Source of the DNA: Apodemus sylvaticus
Taxonomy: Eukaryota; Chordata; Mammalia; Rodentia; Muridae
Direction: 5' to 3'
Assembly (NCBI RefSeq): GCF_947179515.1
Contig: NC_067495.1
Span: forward strand, 89,401,861-89,465,860
DNA length: 64,000 bases
The notes below the pieces were generated by a model that searched no databases, had not been told where the DNA came from, and was given only the letters and a program-made list of their open reading frames with translations. The position numbers were made by a program, and so were the translations under genes. This document shows positions 45,985-59,300 of the stretch, piece by piece. The number at the start of each line of letters is the position of its first letter. Within the stretch, counting starts at the first letter, position 1.

Positions 45985-46310
45985 TTTTATTTATTAATGA
46001 TGTATAATATTCTATCATACATATATCAAATACTAAAATTTCAGTCTATACTCATCTCAGGGAGGAAATGGTGATTCTTTTCATGACCTGGTTATATTCA
46101 GATAATGAAGCTGTGATAAATATGAGAGTGCAAATATCTTTTATGGACATAGCTTTAATGTCTTCATGTAAGTTTCAAGGAGCTAATTCTAGTTTTGCCT
46201 TGTAGTGTTACTCCATACTGTTTCCAAAAAATAGTTAACACAAAAAATTTCCTATAATAGTGCACATATTCTGACTTTTCCTCATCCTTATTATGTTAGC
46301 TAGAATATTG
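45985..46310 (-). mobile_element. Old mammalian L1 ORF2 relic (minus strand)
   Basis: The plus strand reads, decayed but in order: 'ataatattctatcat', 'gctgtgataaatatgagagt', 'gcaaatatcttttatgg', 'gttactccatactgtttcc' and 'tgcacatattctgactttt', the reverse of the ORF2 C-terminus of older L1s (attccattgt, ctgcaatgaacatgggagtg, ctccatactgttttcc). It is much more diverged than the rodent L1s here. Confidence 0.6.
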
Positions 46311-46349
46311 TTTTTGTTTTTCACCATGATACAAACAAACATAATCAGA

Positions 46350-46560
46350 AGAGGAATTATCTTTTGAGGAAATGTCTCCAGAAGACTGGCCTATAGGCAA
46401 TTCTGTAAAGCATTTTCTAGATTAATAAGTAAGTAGAAAAGCTCCACCCACTATGAGCAGTGACATCCCAGGGCATATGGTCCCATATTGTGTAAGAAAG
46501 CAAACTTAAAAAGCCATGAAGAGTTGGTCAGTAAGCAACAGTCCTCTGTAGCTCTACATT
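46350..46560 (+). repeat. Rodent medium-reiteration repeat (plus)
   Basis: 'gaggaaatgtctccagaag', 'ctccacccactatgagcag', 'gtgtaagaaagcaaactta' and 'aagccatgaagagttggtc' follow the order of the same rodent repeat as 33330-33685, in the opposite orientation. Confidence 0.65.
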
Positions 46561-47033
46561 TTAATTTCTTGTAGTTTTCTGTAACAGCCTCTATTGCAAA
46601 GTTCAGTTTCCTTGTCTGTTGAGTACTACATATATCTGTAGGTATATATGGCAGATATTAAAATGAAATTAAGAATTATGTTGATCTAGTTAAGTGGTAC
46701 TTGTATGTTCTTTCCTACAACCCATGACTTCCATTGCTCTAAGGAGTTGGCTAGGTATAGAGGTTATCAGGCATGATATCCCTAGTGTTGAGTGTGTCTT
46801 AAGTCCATCAGAGATCTGTTTCCTAACACTATGATATACCTGCCACTACTGTGGTGTCAGGCTTATCATTCCAAGGAAGTCATTGCTGTGGTTTGGAGGC
46901 ATTATATCTGGATAGAAGTGGAGGGCACACCATGAGGGAGATCTATATATAGGAAAATCCTTTTGCAATCCTCTAATATATAAACCATTGAGGTAGGAAG
47001 ATAGCTGTTAATCCAGTCCTATAGCCTGGTCTT

Positions 47034-47110
47034 CTGGAGATATTTTCTTAACTGAGGCTTCCTACTCACTGACAATGCTTGCTTGTGTTAAGTAGACGTA
47101 AAACTAGTCA
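47034..47110 (-). repeat. End piece of a rodent medium-reiteration repeat (minus)
   Basis: 'atattttcttaactgagg' followed by 'cttgcttgtgttaagtag' and 'aaaactagtcaa' match the end of the repeat family at 33330 and 46350. Short and diverged. Confidence 0.5.
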
Positions 47111-48987
47111 AGAAACACTTTGTTTACAAGCATGTTCCCTAGGCTTGTGTGTGTACATTCCAAGTTGGAGATATTTGTTATTTCTGATTTTCCTCTTTGG
47201 AAATCATAAACTTCCTTTTCCTGATGCAAGTACTGCAGATTCTCAAAGCTTTCATAAGTGGCTCTTCTTTTTATCTCAAATTATCCTAGGCTTCTAGAAT
47301 ATGATGTCTCTTTCAAAATTCCAAGGCAATTAAAAGAGAAATAATCCCTTAGATAGATGCCTATAAATCAAGGATTTGGGGAATATGTTGATATATTCTT
47401 TTCCACAAACCCTTAGTTTGCACCTCTGTCTGTTAAAACAGCTCTTCCAAAACACCAGCCATCTTCTTAGCATTCTCTACTTTCTTGCTATTCCTATATG
47501 AGTAGGGTATGCAAGATTCCCTCTGGACTGTGTTATAAGTAAAAACAAAACAAAGTACCTTCTTCCCACTCATGTTTTTCTCTGCCTGGAACATCTGTGA
47601 ATGGGAGTTTACTTTCTCGTGTTTCACACTGAACTGGTGGGGAAGAACAATAACACAGGAGCACATCTTTTTCTAAACCATTGCTCTTCCCAGTGACCTC
47701 CAACATGATACTCGGGAATAGGTAATTATGAAGCAGTCTTTCAGGTAACACTCCCAAAATTCTATCAATGGGATACACATATCAGTCTTCCATGTTCTTT
47801 GCACCAGGACACTTGGAGCTACTGGTTATCTCACTATCATATGGGTAAGAGGAAGGGATTTGTATGGCATCTTATAGCCAGTGTGAGGTTGCTGATTATA
47901 TTTGGGGTGCAGGTATATTTTAACTTATTTGTACAGAACAAAGTTCTGAAATTTTTATTCTGTGATGCTGATATTTTTCCAGTATAATGCTTTTAAAGTT
48001 CATATGTGGCCTTGTATGTTTACAAATAAGGTATTCACTTTTTTTGCTCAGCAGTTTTCTGTATTATGGGTATACTGTATAATTTCATTACAGTTTACTT
48101 TAAATTTAACTCATTAAATTGTTTATCCAATTTATGTCTTCTAAACCAACACATGAAGCATCCCTAGATAGTATTTGATTGGAAATTTTCTACTAGATCA
48201 GGACATAGAGGTAAGAATCAGGCTTTAGGATTTTAAGGTAAAATATCAATTTCATTTCCTGCTATAATATGCTGAACTAAATAGAGTCTCTAGGTAGCTC
48301 ATTAAAATAGTATGAGTTATGCTATCTTCTTTCTATTCTCTGAATAAAAAATAGTTTTACAGTAATTCAATCTAGAGTAACAAAGGAAATACATCTTCAT
48401 TGATTGCTTTAAACATTTGGATGCATAGTATATTTAATTTCTTACATGGATCAATATGAACTAATACATGAGTTAGAAAGGTGCTGAGAATTTGTCTTGA
48501 AATACCAAATACTAGGTAAGTATTAGAAATTTCCATCATAGAAACAAAGTCATAATAAAGATTTGCTTATTCAATGATTCTGATGAGATTGACATGTAGT
48601 TTTGTGATCTTATGAATTCCTTTTATTTATCTAGCTGTAAATGTAAATATGAACAATTTGATAATAAGGTGAAATTTAAAATTTAAATTTTCTAAAACTA
48701 ATGGGAGAAGCATTTAGGTTTTCTTGAAAAAATGTTTAGCATATTTTACCATTGCAAATATAAATATGATTTATAACAAACATGGGAAAATATGGAAATA
48801 TATAAATTAAAAATAATAAAGTACATAAGAAACTTACTGGGCAGAAATGTTCACTCTTAGGACAGATTTAAAAACGACAGTGAATTTTATTTTATATAGG
48901 AAAATCAACTCACGTGGAAACCTGAGGAAGAGTAGTGTTTTAGAAGAGCAGAAGTAATGGAAATTCTTTAATGTACCTGACAATTTT

Positions 48988-49019
<32 letters not shown>

Positions 49020-49756
49020 TTTAAACTTAAATCATTCATTATTTACATCTTCATTGCTTATTATTATTTAAGTATTATATAAGTATATGCATATACATTC
49101 TGTATGCACATATGTACCTATACACACCAGTTCATAGGTAATTCTGGCCTCAGTGAGAAAAGATTCACATAACCCTCCAGGGACTTGAGGACACAGGGAG
49201 AGGGAAGGTATGATGGTGTGGGGGTGAAAATGGTAGAGACATCCTCTTGGAGATGATGGAGGATTAACAGGATGAGGAATATTCAGAGGATAGGCCAGGA
49301 GGGGGATAACAACTGATTTTACAAATATTAAATAATAATAATGATAAATAATAGTAGTAGTAATAAAACAAACAATTCGAAAAAGATATTCTATTCTTGC
49401 TTCAATTTGATAAATAGGCTGAATCCTGCTGTCTTCCACAAACTTATATTAAAAGTTACATACATGAGAATAAAAATCTTATGGTACCATCCCTTTCACA
49501 CATACACACTCTTATATTTCATTTATTTATCAATAAGCCTACTATTAATATAACTATATATTGTAACCATAAACTAATTTTAATTAATATCATATCATAC
49601 CATATCCATTTTCCAAAGTATTAAATTTCCAGTATTTCAAATGAAGTTGATGAGGAATTGTCCTCTGTTTTTCCTAATGGAAGTTGAGCTGGTACAGAAA
49701 ATAAGGAGATAATCCTCGACTCTACACCTTAAAGAAGTAAGCATACCTTAAAACTC
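47111..49756. other. AT-rich intergenic DNA, no gene recognised
   Basis: Overlapping minus frames at 47433-47778 and a 123-codon minus frame at 49068-49439 have no recognisable domain. An (AAT)n run lies at 48990-49019. Confidence 0.5.
48990..49019. repeat. (TAA)n microsatellite
   Basis: Ten taa units. Confidence 0.95.
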
Positions 49757-49757
49757 A

Positions 49758-50713
49758 TCCTCCATTCTTCTTGTACCTCATTTGATGTGTGGATTATGTT
49801 TTGGGTATGCCAATTTTCTGAGCTTATATCCACTTATTAATGAGTGCATACCATGATTCATCTTTTGAGTCTGGGCTACCTCACTTAGTATGATGTTCTC
49901 CAGCTCCATCCATTGCCTAAGAAATTCATGAATTCATTGTTTCTAATGGCTGAATAGTACTCCATTGTGTATATATACCACATTTTCTGCATCCATTCTT
50001 CTTTTGAGGGATACCTGGGTTCTTTCCAGCTTCTGGCTATTATAAATAGGGCTGCTATGAACATAGTGGAACATGTATCCTTATTACCTGCTGGGGAATC
50101 CTCTGGGTATATGCCGAGGAGTGGTATAGCAGGATCTTTTGGAAGTGACATGCCCAGTTTTCTGAGGAACTGCCAGACTGATTTCCAGAGTGGTTGTACC
50201 AATTTGCAACCCCACCAGCAGTGGAGGAGTGTTTCTCTTTCTCCACATCCTCGCCAACACCTGCTGTCTCCTGAGTTTTTAATCTTAGCCATTCTGACTG
50301 GTGTAAGGTGAAATCTCAGGGTTGTTTTGATTTGCCTTTCCCTGATGACTAATGAAGTTGAGCATTTTTTAAGATGTTTCTCCGCGATCCAAATTTCTTC
50401 AGGTGAGAATTCTTTGTTTAACTTCGTACCCCATTTTTTAATAGGGTTATTTGGTTTTCTGGAGTCTAACTTCTTGAGTTCTTTGTATATATTGGATATT
50501 AGCCCTCTCTCTGAGGTAGAGTTGGTGAAGATCTTTTCCCAATTTGTTGGTTGCCGATTTGTCCTTTGGATGGTATCCTTTGCTTTACAGAAACTTTGTA
50601 ATTTTATGAGGTCCCATTTGTCAATTCTTGATCTTAGAACATACACTATTGGTGTTCTGTTCAGAAACTTTCCCCCTGTACCAATGTCCTCAAGGGTCTT
50701 CCCCAGTTTCAGA
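49758..50713 (-). mobile_element. L1 ORF2 C-terminal fragment (minus strand) lacking its 3' tail
   Basis: A 253-codon open stretch (50646-49885) encodes the ORF2 C-terminus: VLRSRIDKWDLIKLQSFCKA, GDSRCWRGCGERETLLHCWW, DPAIPLLGIYPEDSPAGN and IRNNEFMNFLG. The L1 homology starts near 50713 (a GKTLEDIGTG-equivalent) and stops near 49758, about 50 bp into the 3' UTR, with no poly(A) and no clear duplication. Thus it is truncated at both ends. It is close to the copies at 22.7-28.9 and 51.1-53.6 kb. Confidence 0.9.
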
Positions 50714-51106
50714 AAGACCTTCTAACCTAGTGTTCTTCCTTGACAAACACATTTCTTACTGTGTTTATCCCACATGCAATTTTATATTTATGGAAACAAA
50801 ATAACCCTATGAAAGTATGGGAGTATTTTAATATATCATGTTTATAATATCATAAATAATTAGGTGACTCCATGACCCCATTCACAACATAGGGAATGAA
50901 GTTTGAATTATGTTATTTATGCAAAATACTAAATTGTGGTATTATTTTCATTCAAACTTAGGAAAGATGTGCCATCATTTGTTTCCCTACCAATAAGTGA
51001 TGTAATAAAATCCATGGGTGAGATAGACTGCATTGAGAACAGTTTTTTATCTTAATTGTACCAATGTTTGTCTACTTGACATACAGTGTTATTAAATCTG
51101 CATAAA
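50714..51106. other. AT-rich spacer between two L1 pieces
   Basis: About 390 bp of non-L1 sequence with no recognised feature. Confidence 0.5.
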
Positions 51107-53366
51107 AGATCCAACAAAGAAAGAGAACTTCAGACCAATCTCCCTTATGAACATCGATGCAAAAATACTCAATAAAATTCTTGCCAACCGAATCCAAGAA
51201 CACATCAAAACGATCATCCACCATGATCAATTAGGCTTTATCCCAGGGATGCAGGGTTGGTTCAATATACGGAAATCCATCAATGCAATCCACTACATAA
51301 ACAAACTCAAAGAAAAAAACCACATGGTCATTTCATTGGATGCTGAAAAAGCATTTGACAAAATTCAGCATCCTTTCATCCTTAAAGTCTTGGAAAGAAC
51401 AGAAATTCAAGGCCCATATCTAAACATCTTTAAAGTAATATACAGCAAACCGGTAGCCAGCATCAAACTAAATGGAGAGAAATTTGAAGCAATCCCTCTA
51501 AAATCAGGGATTAGACCGGGCAGCCCCCTTTCTCCTTATCTTTTCAATATTGTACTTGAGGTACTAGCTCGGGAAATTCGACAACATAAGGAGGTCAAAG
51601 GGATAGAAAATGGAAAGGAAGAAGTCAAACTATCATTATTTGCAGATGACATGATAGTCTACCTAAGTAACCCAAAAAACTCCACTAGAGAACTCCTACA
51701 GCTGATAAACAACTTCAGCAAAGTGGCAGGTTATACAATCAACTCAAGCAAATCAGTGGCCTTCCTATACTCAAAGGATAAGCAGGCTGAGAAAGAAATT
51801 AGGGAAGTGACCCCCTTCACAATAGCCACAAACAGTATAAAGTATCTTGGGGTGACTCTTACCAAACATGTGAAAGATCTGTATGACAAGAACTTCAAGA
51901 CTCTGAAGAAGGAAATGGAAGAAGACCTCAAAAAATGGGAAAACCTCCCATGCTCATGGATCGGCAGGATCAATATAGTTAAAATGGCCATTTTGCCAAA
52001 AGCAATATACAGATTCAACGCAATACCCATCAAAATCCCAATTCAATTCTTCATATAGTTAGAAAGAGCAATTCTCAAATTCATCTGGAATAACAAAAAA
52101 AAAAAAAAAAAAAAAAAAAAACCAGGATAGCTGAAACTATTCTCAACAACAAAAGAAATTCCGGGGGAATCAGTATCCCTGACCTCAAGCAATATTACAG
52201 AGCAATAGTGTTAAAAACTGCATGGTATTGGTACAGTGACAGGCAGGCAGATCAATGGAACAGGATTGAAGATCCAGAAATGAACCCACACACCTATGGC
52301 CACTTGATCCTCGACAAAGGGGCTGAAAACATCCAATGGAAAAAGATAGCCTTTTCAACAAATGGTGCTGGTTCAACTGGAGGTCAGCATGCAGAACAAT
52401 GCGAATTGATCCATCCTTGTCTCTTTGTACTAAGCTGAAATCCAAATGGATCAAGGACCTCCACATAAAGCCAGATACTCTGAAGCTAATAGAAAAGAAA
52501 CTGGGGAAGATCCTTGAGGACATCGGTACAGGGAGAAAGTTTATGAACAGAACACCAGTAGCATATGCTCTAAGATCAAGAATTGACAAATGGGACCTCA
52601 TAAAATTACAAAGTTTCTGTAAGGCAAAGAACACCATCAAGAGGACAAATCGGCAACTAACAAATTGGGAAAAGATCTTCACCAATCCTACATCAGATAG
52701 AGGGCTATTATCTAATATATATAAAGAACTCAAGAAGTTAGACTCCAGAAAACCAAACAACCCTATTAAAAACTGGGGTACAGAGTTAAACAAAGAATTC
52801 TCACCTGAAGAATTTCAGATGGTGGAGAAACATCTTAAAAAATGCTCAACTTCATTAGTCATTAGGAAAATGTAAATCAAAACAACTCTGAGATTTCACC
52901 TTACACCAGTCAGAATGGCTAAGATTAAAAATTCAGGAGACAGCAAGTGTTGGCAAGGATGTGGAGAAAGAGGAACACTCTTCCACTGCTGGTGGGGTTG
53001 CAAATTGGTACAAGGACTCTGGAAATCAGTCTGGCGGTTCCTCCAAAAACTGGGCACCTCACTTCCAGAAGATCCTGCTATACCACTCCTGGGCATATAC
53101 CCAAAAGATTCCCCAGCATGTAATAAGGATTCATGTTCTACTATGTTCATAGCAGCCCTATTTTTAATTTCCAGAAGTTGAAAAGAACCCAGGTATCCCT
53201 CAACAGAAGAGTGGATGCAAAAAATGTGGTATATATATACATTAGAAACAATGAATTCATGAAATTCTTAGGCAAATGGATGGAGCTGGAGAACATCATA
53301 CTAAGTGAGGTAACCCAGACTCAAAAGATGAATCATGGTATGCACTCACTAATAAGTGGATATTAA
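51107..53366 (+). pseudogene. L1 ORF2 reverse transcriptase to C-terminus, disrupted
   Basis: The open stretch 51147-52058 spans much of the reverse transcriptase: NIDAKILNKILANRI, ISLDAEKAFDKIQHPF, a GIRPGSPLSPYLFN segment in place of the usual GTRQGCPLSP, and the FADD box at 51639-51650. A TAG at 52056-52058 ends it; a 27-A run at 52095-52121 then adds a frame problem. The rest is carried by 52336-52875 (RIDKWDLIKLQSFCKAK) and 52915-53181 (GDSKCWQGCGERGTLFHCWWG), then 53133-53366 to the LISGY end, with a small deletion near 53242 that removes the codons around YYSAI. Endonuclease and the N-terminal part of the reverse transcriptase are absent, so it is not functional. Confidence 0.92.
52095..52121 (+). 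repeat. Homopolymer A27 in L1 ORF2
   Basis: A pure A run where other copies have six or seven A's in a WNNKKP-type context (ataacaaaaaaggcagg at 20925), so slippage expanded it. Confidence 0.95.
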
Positions 53367-53617
53367 CCTAGAAAACTGGAATACCCAAAACATAATCCAC
53401 ACATCAAATGAGGTACAAGAAGAATAGAGGAGTGGCCCCTTGTTCTGGAAAGACTCAGTGAAGCAGTATTGAACAAAATCAGAACAGGGAAGTGGGAAGG
53501 GTTGGGTGGGAAAACAGGGGGAGGGAAGGGGACTGATGGGACTTTCGGGGAGTGGAGGTCCAGAAAAGGGGAAATCATTTGAAGTGTAAATAAATATATC
53601 AATAAATTAAAAAAAAA

Positions 53618-54494
53618 GAAACCAAGTCTGCAATACCCAAGCAATAGAAAATACAAAGTTTTAAATCTTTGTTATGAGGTTAAACACATAGTTAAATTGG
53701 AAACATAAAATGTGAAGCATACCATATACCATAGCTTAACAGTACACCATATTGTTCTGTATCACATACACTCACTCATTGACCAATAGGATCATGTTGA
53801 AACTCTGGAACTATATCCTTCTGCTGCTTAGAATTGCAAGACAGTGCCATAGAACCTTTCACGACTAATAGAGAAAACTCAAAATTGAAATCCAAGTCTA
53901 TGCTTTAGTCAAAATTTTGCAATATTATAAAACATGGTGAGAGCACTGAAAATAAGAAAAGTCTTTTTCACTGCTTTCCATGTGAGTTCCATATATTTTA
54001 ATCAAAAACATCAGACATTTTATATGTACATCTACAGTAGCAATGACTAAAGTCATTCACCATTCCTTTGACAGTGAATTTTTACAAGGGCTTTGCATAT
54101 TACTTTTGTATTAGTTTATTCTAATCAGAGCATTAATTTGTTTCCTGAAATGGAAGTTGCATTAATTTGGAGTATCATGCTGATTATTTAGTGGTAGTAT
54201 GATTTTATCACTTGTTGTAGTAGCCCATCATGAAATTATAATGGAGATTCTTAATCTGTAGCCAAAGATATAAATGAGATGATTCTTTGATATATTTTTG
54301 ATATATTTGAGGACAAGGTTTACTCTCTCCTGCCAATGATCACCCTTGGCTTGGAGAGGGGTTCTGAGAGAAAAGGAATGTGGGAATAGCAAAAAGAAAC
54401 CACTCAAGGTCAAATATTGGTTCTGAATTGATGAATTGACAACCTATCTCCTGTTCAAGACAGCTTTCAGATTGTTCTTTCTGCTCCAGATCTT

Positions 54495-54560
<66 letters not shown>

Positions 54561-55612
54561 GCCTTCTCTCGCTATTCTCTGCTTGAGACAGTTCTCCAAG
54601 CAGTTCTGTTTTGCTTTTTTAGCTCATCTTTTGCAGATAATGTGTCCAGTCATTTATTTTACATTGCAATCTAGTCATTTATTCTACCTTCTTTTGATTA
54701 TCCTATGAGTCATTAGCCAATGACTCCAGCCCCTTAACTCTTATGAGACAGCTAGCACATTTTATTTACTTTAACATTGCAAAGGAATTCAAAATTCCAA
54801 CTGCTTCTGTTAAGCACACTTGTCCTGAAGTTTTCATTTCTATCTCACCTGGATCTAACCTTGTTATGTCCCAGGATGACCCTGAACTCAGGAATCTGTC
54901 TGATTTTGTGATCATAAACAAAAATAAACTTAGCTGGGTGGGATCTCCTGTGATCACCACATCTCTAAATCACTTTATTGCTTTCCTTAGTATCTTTGTG
55001 ACATGTTGGCTCAGAGCACAGCTACTTTTGCTCCTTTAGATATCTAAATCATCTCATGTAATTCATATTGCATCCTTATTTTTTGAGAAATTACATATAT
55101 TTGAACCAATGTTTTTAGTGTTCTGTTCCACAGCCGTACAGGCTGTCCTGAAGGTCCCAGAGTTTACCATTTTGTTGCAATATTAGCCATACCTTTGTCT
55201 CCTGGACTCCTGCTGTCTTTGATTATCATGGAATCATTAAGAGAGGACATTCCATGAGGAGGAATGTTAAATATTTACATTAATATAAAAGCAAACCTTA
55301 TGGCTACTGCAGCCATCAACATTCAAAGAGGCCAATGCCTGCTGGCTCTATCTTAGGATTAGTGACCATTTCATACTGTTCCTACCAAGGCAATGCCTTA
55401 CCAGAAATCTCTACTTATTTTGATCTATATATTAGTGAATGGTGTACTTACCTAAATAACTTTTATTGTTATGAAACCTAGACAATTATGACTGACAAAT
55501 ATTTTCAGGATTAAAGTATTTCCGTAGTTCATAAGAATACAATTGCCAAATTTATTTTGAAACACATTTGAACTACTTGGTGTTCTAAAATGGATCACTA
55601 TGAAACATTTGA
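53618..55612. other. Intergenic DNA with a (TC)n tract and unidentified repeat-like sequence
   Basis: No gene is recognised. The sequence around 54560-55040 ('ccaggatgaccctgaactc', 'aacttagctgggtgggatc', 'ctgtgatcaccacatctct') has the feel of a rodent interspersed repeat, but I cannot name it. The plus frame at 54743-55039 (98 codons) lies in it and has no domain I recognise. Confidence 0.4.
54496..54558. repeat. (TC)n microsatellite
   Basis: About 31 TC units, uninterrupted. Confidence 0.95.
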
Positions 55613-56309
55613 ATGATTTTTTTTTAAATTTTATTTACATTTCAAGAGTTATCACTTTACCTAGTTTCCCGCTCTTCTGGAAAACCCCTCTCCTATATTC
55701 CCCCTTCTTCTATGAGGGTGTTCCTCCACCCAACCACCCACTCCCACCTCCCCACCCAAAATTCACATATACTGGGGCTTCAATCAAATGTTCATAAGAC
55801 CAAGGACCTCTCCTCCCATTGATATACAAGGCTGTCCTCTGCTACATAGGCAGTCAGAGCCATGTGTACACCTTAGTTGGTGGCTCTGGTTGGTTGATAT
55901 TGTTGTTCTATTATGGGATTGCAACCCCCTTCAGCTCCTTCAGTCCTTTCTATAATTCCTTCATGGAATTATACAATGGTTGGCTGCAAGCGTCTGACTC
56001 TGTATTTGTAAGGCTCTAGCAGGACCTCTCAAGAGCAATCCTTTCTTAGCATCTACAATGGTGTCAGAGTTTGGTGATTGTATCTGGGATGAATCATACC
56101 GTAGGACAGTCTCTGGATGGCCTCTCCTTCAGGCTCTGCTCTCCACTGTGTCTGCATATTTGTTCTCGTGAGTATTTTGTTCCCCTTTCTAAGAAGGACC
56201 CAAGCACTGACACTTAGGTCTTCCTTCTTCTTGAAGTTCATGTGGTCTATGAATTTTATTTTGGGTATTCTGAGCTTTTGTGCTAATATCCATGTATCAG
56301 TTAGTGCAT

Positions 56310-59300
56310 ACCATGTGTGTTCTCTTATGTTTGGGTTTCCTAACTCAGGATGATATTTTCTAGTTTCATCCATTTTCCTAAGAATTTTATGAATTTATTT
56401 TTTTTAGTAGCTGAGTAGTACTTCATTGTGTAAATGTACCACATATTTTGTATAATTTCTTCTGTTGAAAGACATCTGGGTTCTTTCCAGCTACTGTTTA
56501 TTATGAATAAGGCTGCTATGAACATATTGGAGCACGTGTCCTTGGTATATGTTGTCACATTTTTAGATATATGCCCAGGAGTGGTATAACTGGGACCTCA
56601 GGTAGTACTATGTCCAATTTTCTGAGGAACCTCTAGAATGATTTCCAGAGTGGTTATACCAGCTTTCAATCCCACCAACAGTGGAGGAGTGTTCCTCTTT
56701 CTCCTAATCCTTACCAGCATCTGCTGTCCCCTGTGTTTTTGATATTAGCCATTCGGACTGGTGTGAGGTGGAATTTCAGGGTTGTTTTATTTGCATTTCA
56801 TTGATGACTAAAGATGTTGAACATTTCTTTAGGTGCTTCTGAGCCCTTTGAGTTTCCTCAGTTGAGAATTCTCTTTAGCTCTGTTCCTCATTTTTAATAG
56901 GATTATTTGGTCGTCTGGAGTCTAACTTCTTGTGTTTTATATATATATATATCTTACATCTCTTTCAGATGTAAGATTGGTAAAGATATTTTCCCAATCT
57001 GTTGGATGAAGATTTGCAATTTTATAAGGTCCAATTTGTCTATTATTGATCTTTGAGCATAAGTCCCATTTGCTCATGTGTTCCAGACTTTTCCCCACAT
57101 TCTATTCTATTACATTTAGTGTATCTGGTTTTATCTGGGGGGTTCTTGATCTTCATGGATTTGAGCTTTGTACAGGGAGACAAGAATGGATCAATTTGCA
57201 TTCTTCTACAAGTTCACTGCAAGTGGACCTAGCACCATTTGTTGAAAAGGGTATCTTTTTACCACTGTATGGTTTTAGCTCCTTTGTCAAAGAACAAGTG
57301 ATCATAGGCATGTGGGCTCATTTCTGGGTATACCAGTCTAATCCATTAATCAATCTGCCTGTCACTGTACCAGTACTATGTAGTTTTTTAACACAATTGT
57401 TCTGTAGTAGAGCATGAGGTCAGGGATGGTGATTCCCCCAGAAGTTCTTTTATTTTTGAGAATAGTTTTCACTATCCTTTTTTTTTTTTTAATTCAAAAT
57501 GAATTTTAGAATTGCTCTTTCTAACTCTGTGAAGAATTGGTTTGGAATTTTGATGGGATTACATTGAATCTTTATTTTGCTTTCGGCAAATGGCCATTTT
57601 TACTATATTAATCTGGCAAACCCATAAGCATGGGAGATCGTTCCATCTTCTGAGGTCTTCTTTGATTTCTTTTTTCAGAGACTTGAAGTTCTTGTCATAC
57701 CCATTTTTCACTTGTTTGGGAAGAATAACACCAAGATACTTTATATTGTTTGTAGTTATTGTATCGGGTATCATTTCCCTAATTTCATTTTTAGCCTGTT
57801 TATCCTTTGAGTATAGGAAGGCTACTGATTTGTTTGAGTTATTTTTATATTTGGCCACTTTGCTGAAGTTGTTTATCAGATATAGGAGTTCTCTGGTTGA
57901 GTTTTTGGGGTCACTTAAGTATATGATCATATCATCTGCAAATTATTTTTACTTCTACCTTTCCAATTTGTATCCCTTTAACCTCCTTTTGTTGTCAAAA
58001 TACTCTACCTAGAACTTTGAGTACTGTATTAGATAGATAAGGAGGGAGAGGGCATCGGCCATGTCTAGTCCCTGGTTTTAGTGAGATTTCTTCAAGTTTC
58101 TCTCAGTTTAGTTTAATTTTGGCTACTTGTTTGCTATATATTGCTTTTATCATGTTTATGCATGTTCCTTGAATTCCTGACCTTTCCAAGATTTTTAACA
58201 TGAAGGGACTTTTGATTTTGTCAAATGCCTTTTCAGCATCTAATGAGATGATCATGTGGTTTTTTTTTTAATTTTTTTGAGTTTGTTTATATAGTGGATT
58301 ACATTGATGAATTTCTGTATATTGAACCATTCCTGAATGCCTGGGATGAAGCCTACTTGATCTTGGTGAATGATCATTTTGATGTGTTCTTGGACTTGGT
58401 TGGCAATAATTTTATTGAGTATTTTTGCATTGGTATACATATGGGAAATTGATCTGATTCTTTGTTGGGTCTTTGTGAGTTTGTGATATCAGTATAATTC
58501 TGGCTTCATTAAATGAATAGTGTAGTGTTCTTTCTATTTTTATTTTGTGGAATAGTTTGAAGAATTTTAGTATTAGGTCTTCTTTGAAGGTCTGATAGAA
58601 TTCTGCACAAAACCCATCTGGTCATGGGCTTTTTGGGTTGGGAGAATTTTAATGACTGCTTCTATTTCATTAGGAGTTATGGGACTATTTATATTGTTCA
58701 TCCGATCTTGATTTAACTTTGGTATTTTGTATCTGTCTAGAAAATTGCCCATTTCATCTAGATTTTCTTGTTGGGTTGAGTATAGGCTTTTGTAGTCTGA
58801 TCTAATGATTTTTTTTAATTTCCTCAGTTTCTGATTTTATATCTCCCTTTGCATTTCTGATGCTGTTGATTTGGATACTGTCTCTGTGCCCTCTGTTTAG
58901 TCTAGATAATGGTTTTTCTACATTGTTGATTTTCTCAAAGAAACAGCTCCTTGTTTGGTTGATTCTTTTTATAGATCTTTTTGTTTCTAATGGGTTGATT
59001 TCAGTTTGATTATTGCCTGTTGTTTACTCCTCTTGGTTGCATTTGCTTCTTTTTGTTCTAGAGCTTTCAGGTGTTCTGTTAAGCTGCTAGTGTATGCTCT
59101 CTATCATTTCTTTTTGGGGGCATTCAGAGCTACATGTTTTCCTCTTAGCACCACTTTCACCTTCATTTTTTTGTAAATCCTAAAAAAGTTTTTGTTTTCT
59201 TTATTTCTTCGTTGACCAAGTAAACATTGAGTAGAGCCTTGTTCAGCTTCCATGTGTATGAGGGCCTTCTGTTGTTTTTGTTGCCATTCAAGACCAGCCA

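Larger units (their letters stand above)
51107..53615 (+). mobile_element. 5'-truncated L1 (plus strand)
   Basis: Begins inside the reverse transcriptase and runs to the 3' end 'ggggaaatcatttgaagtg' and an A-rich tail at about 53610. A possible duplication is aaatctgca (51094-51102) versus aagtctgca (53624-53632), one mismatch. The longest ORF2 piece in the window (303 codons, 51147-52058) is in this copy. Confidence 0.93.

Noticed and set aside
49758..53615. One twin-primed L1 made of the minus piece and the plus piece
   Set aside because: Both pieces contain the same ORF2 C-terminal region, and 390 bp of non-L1 sequence lies between, so they cannot be parts of one element.
54743..55039. 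98-codon plus frame
   Set aside because: It lies in repeat-like sequence and has no recognised domain.
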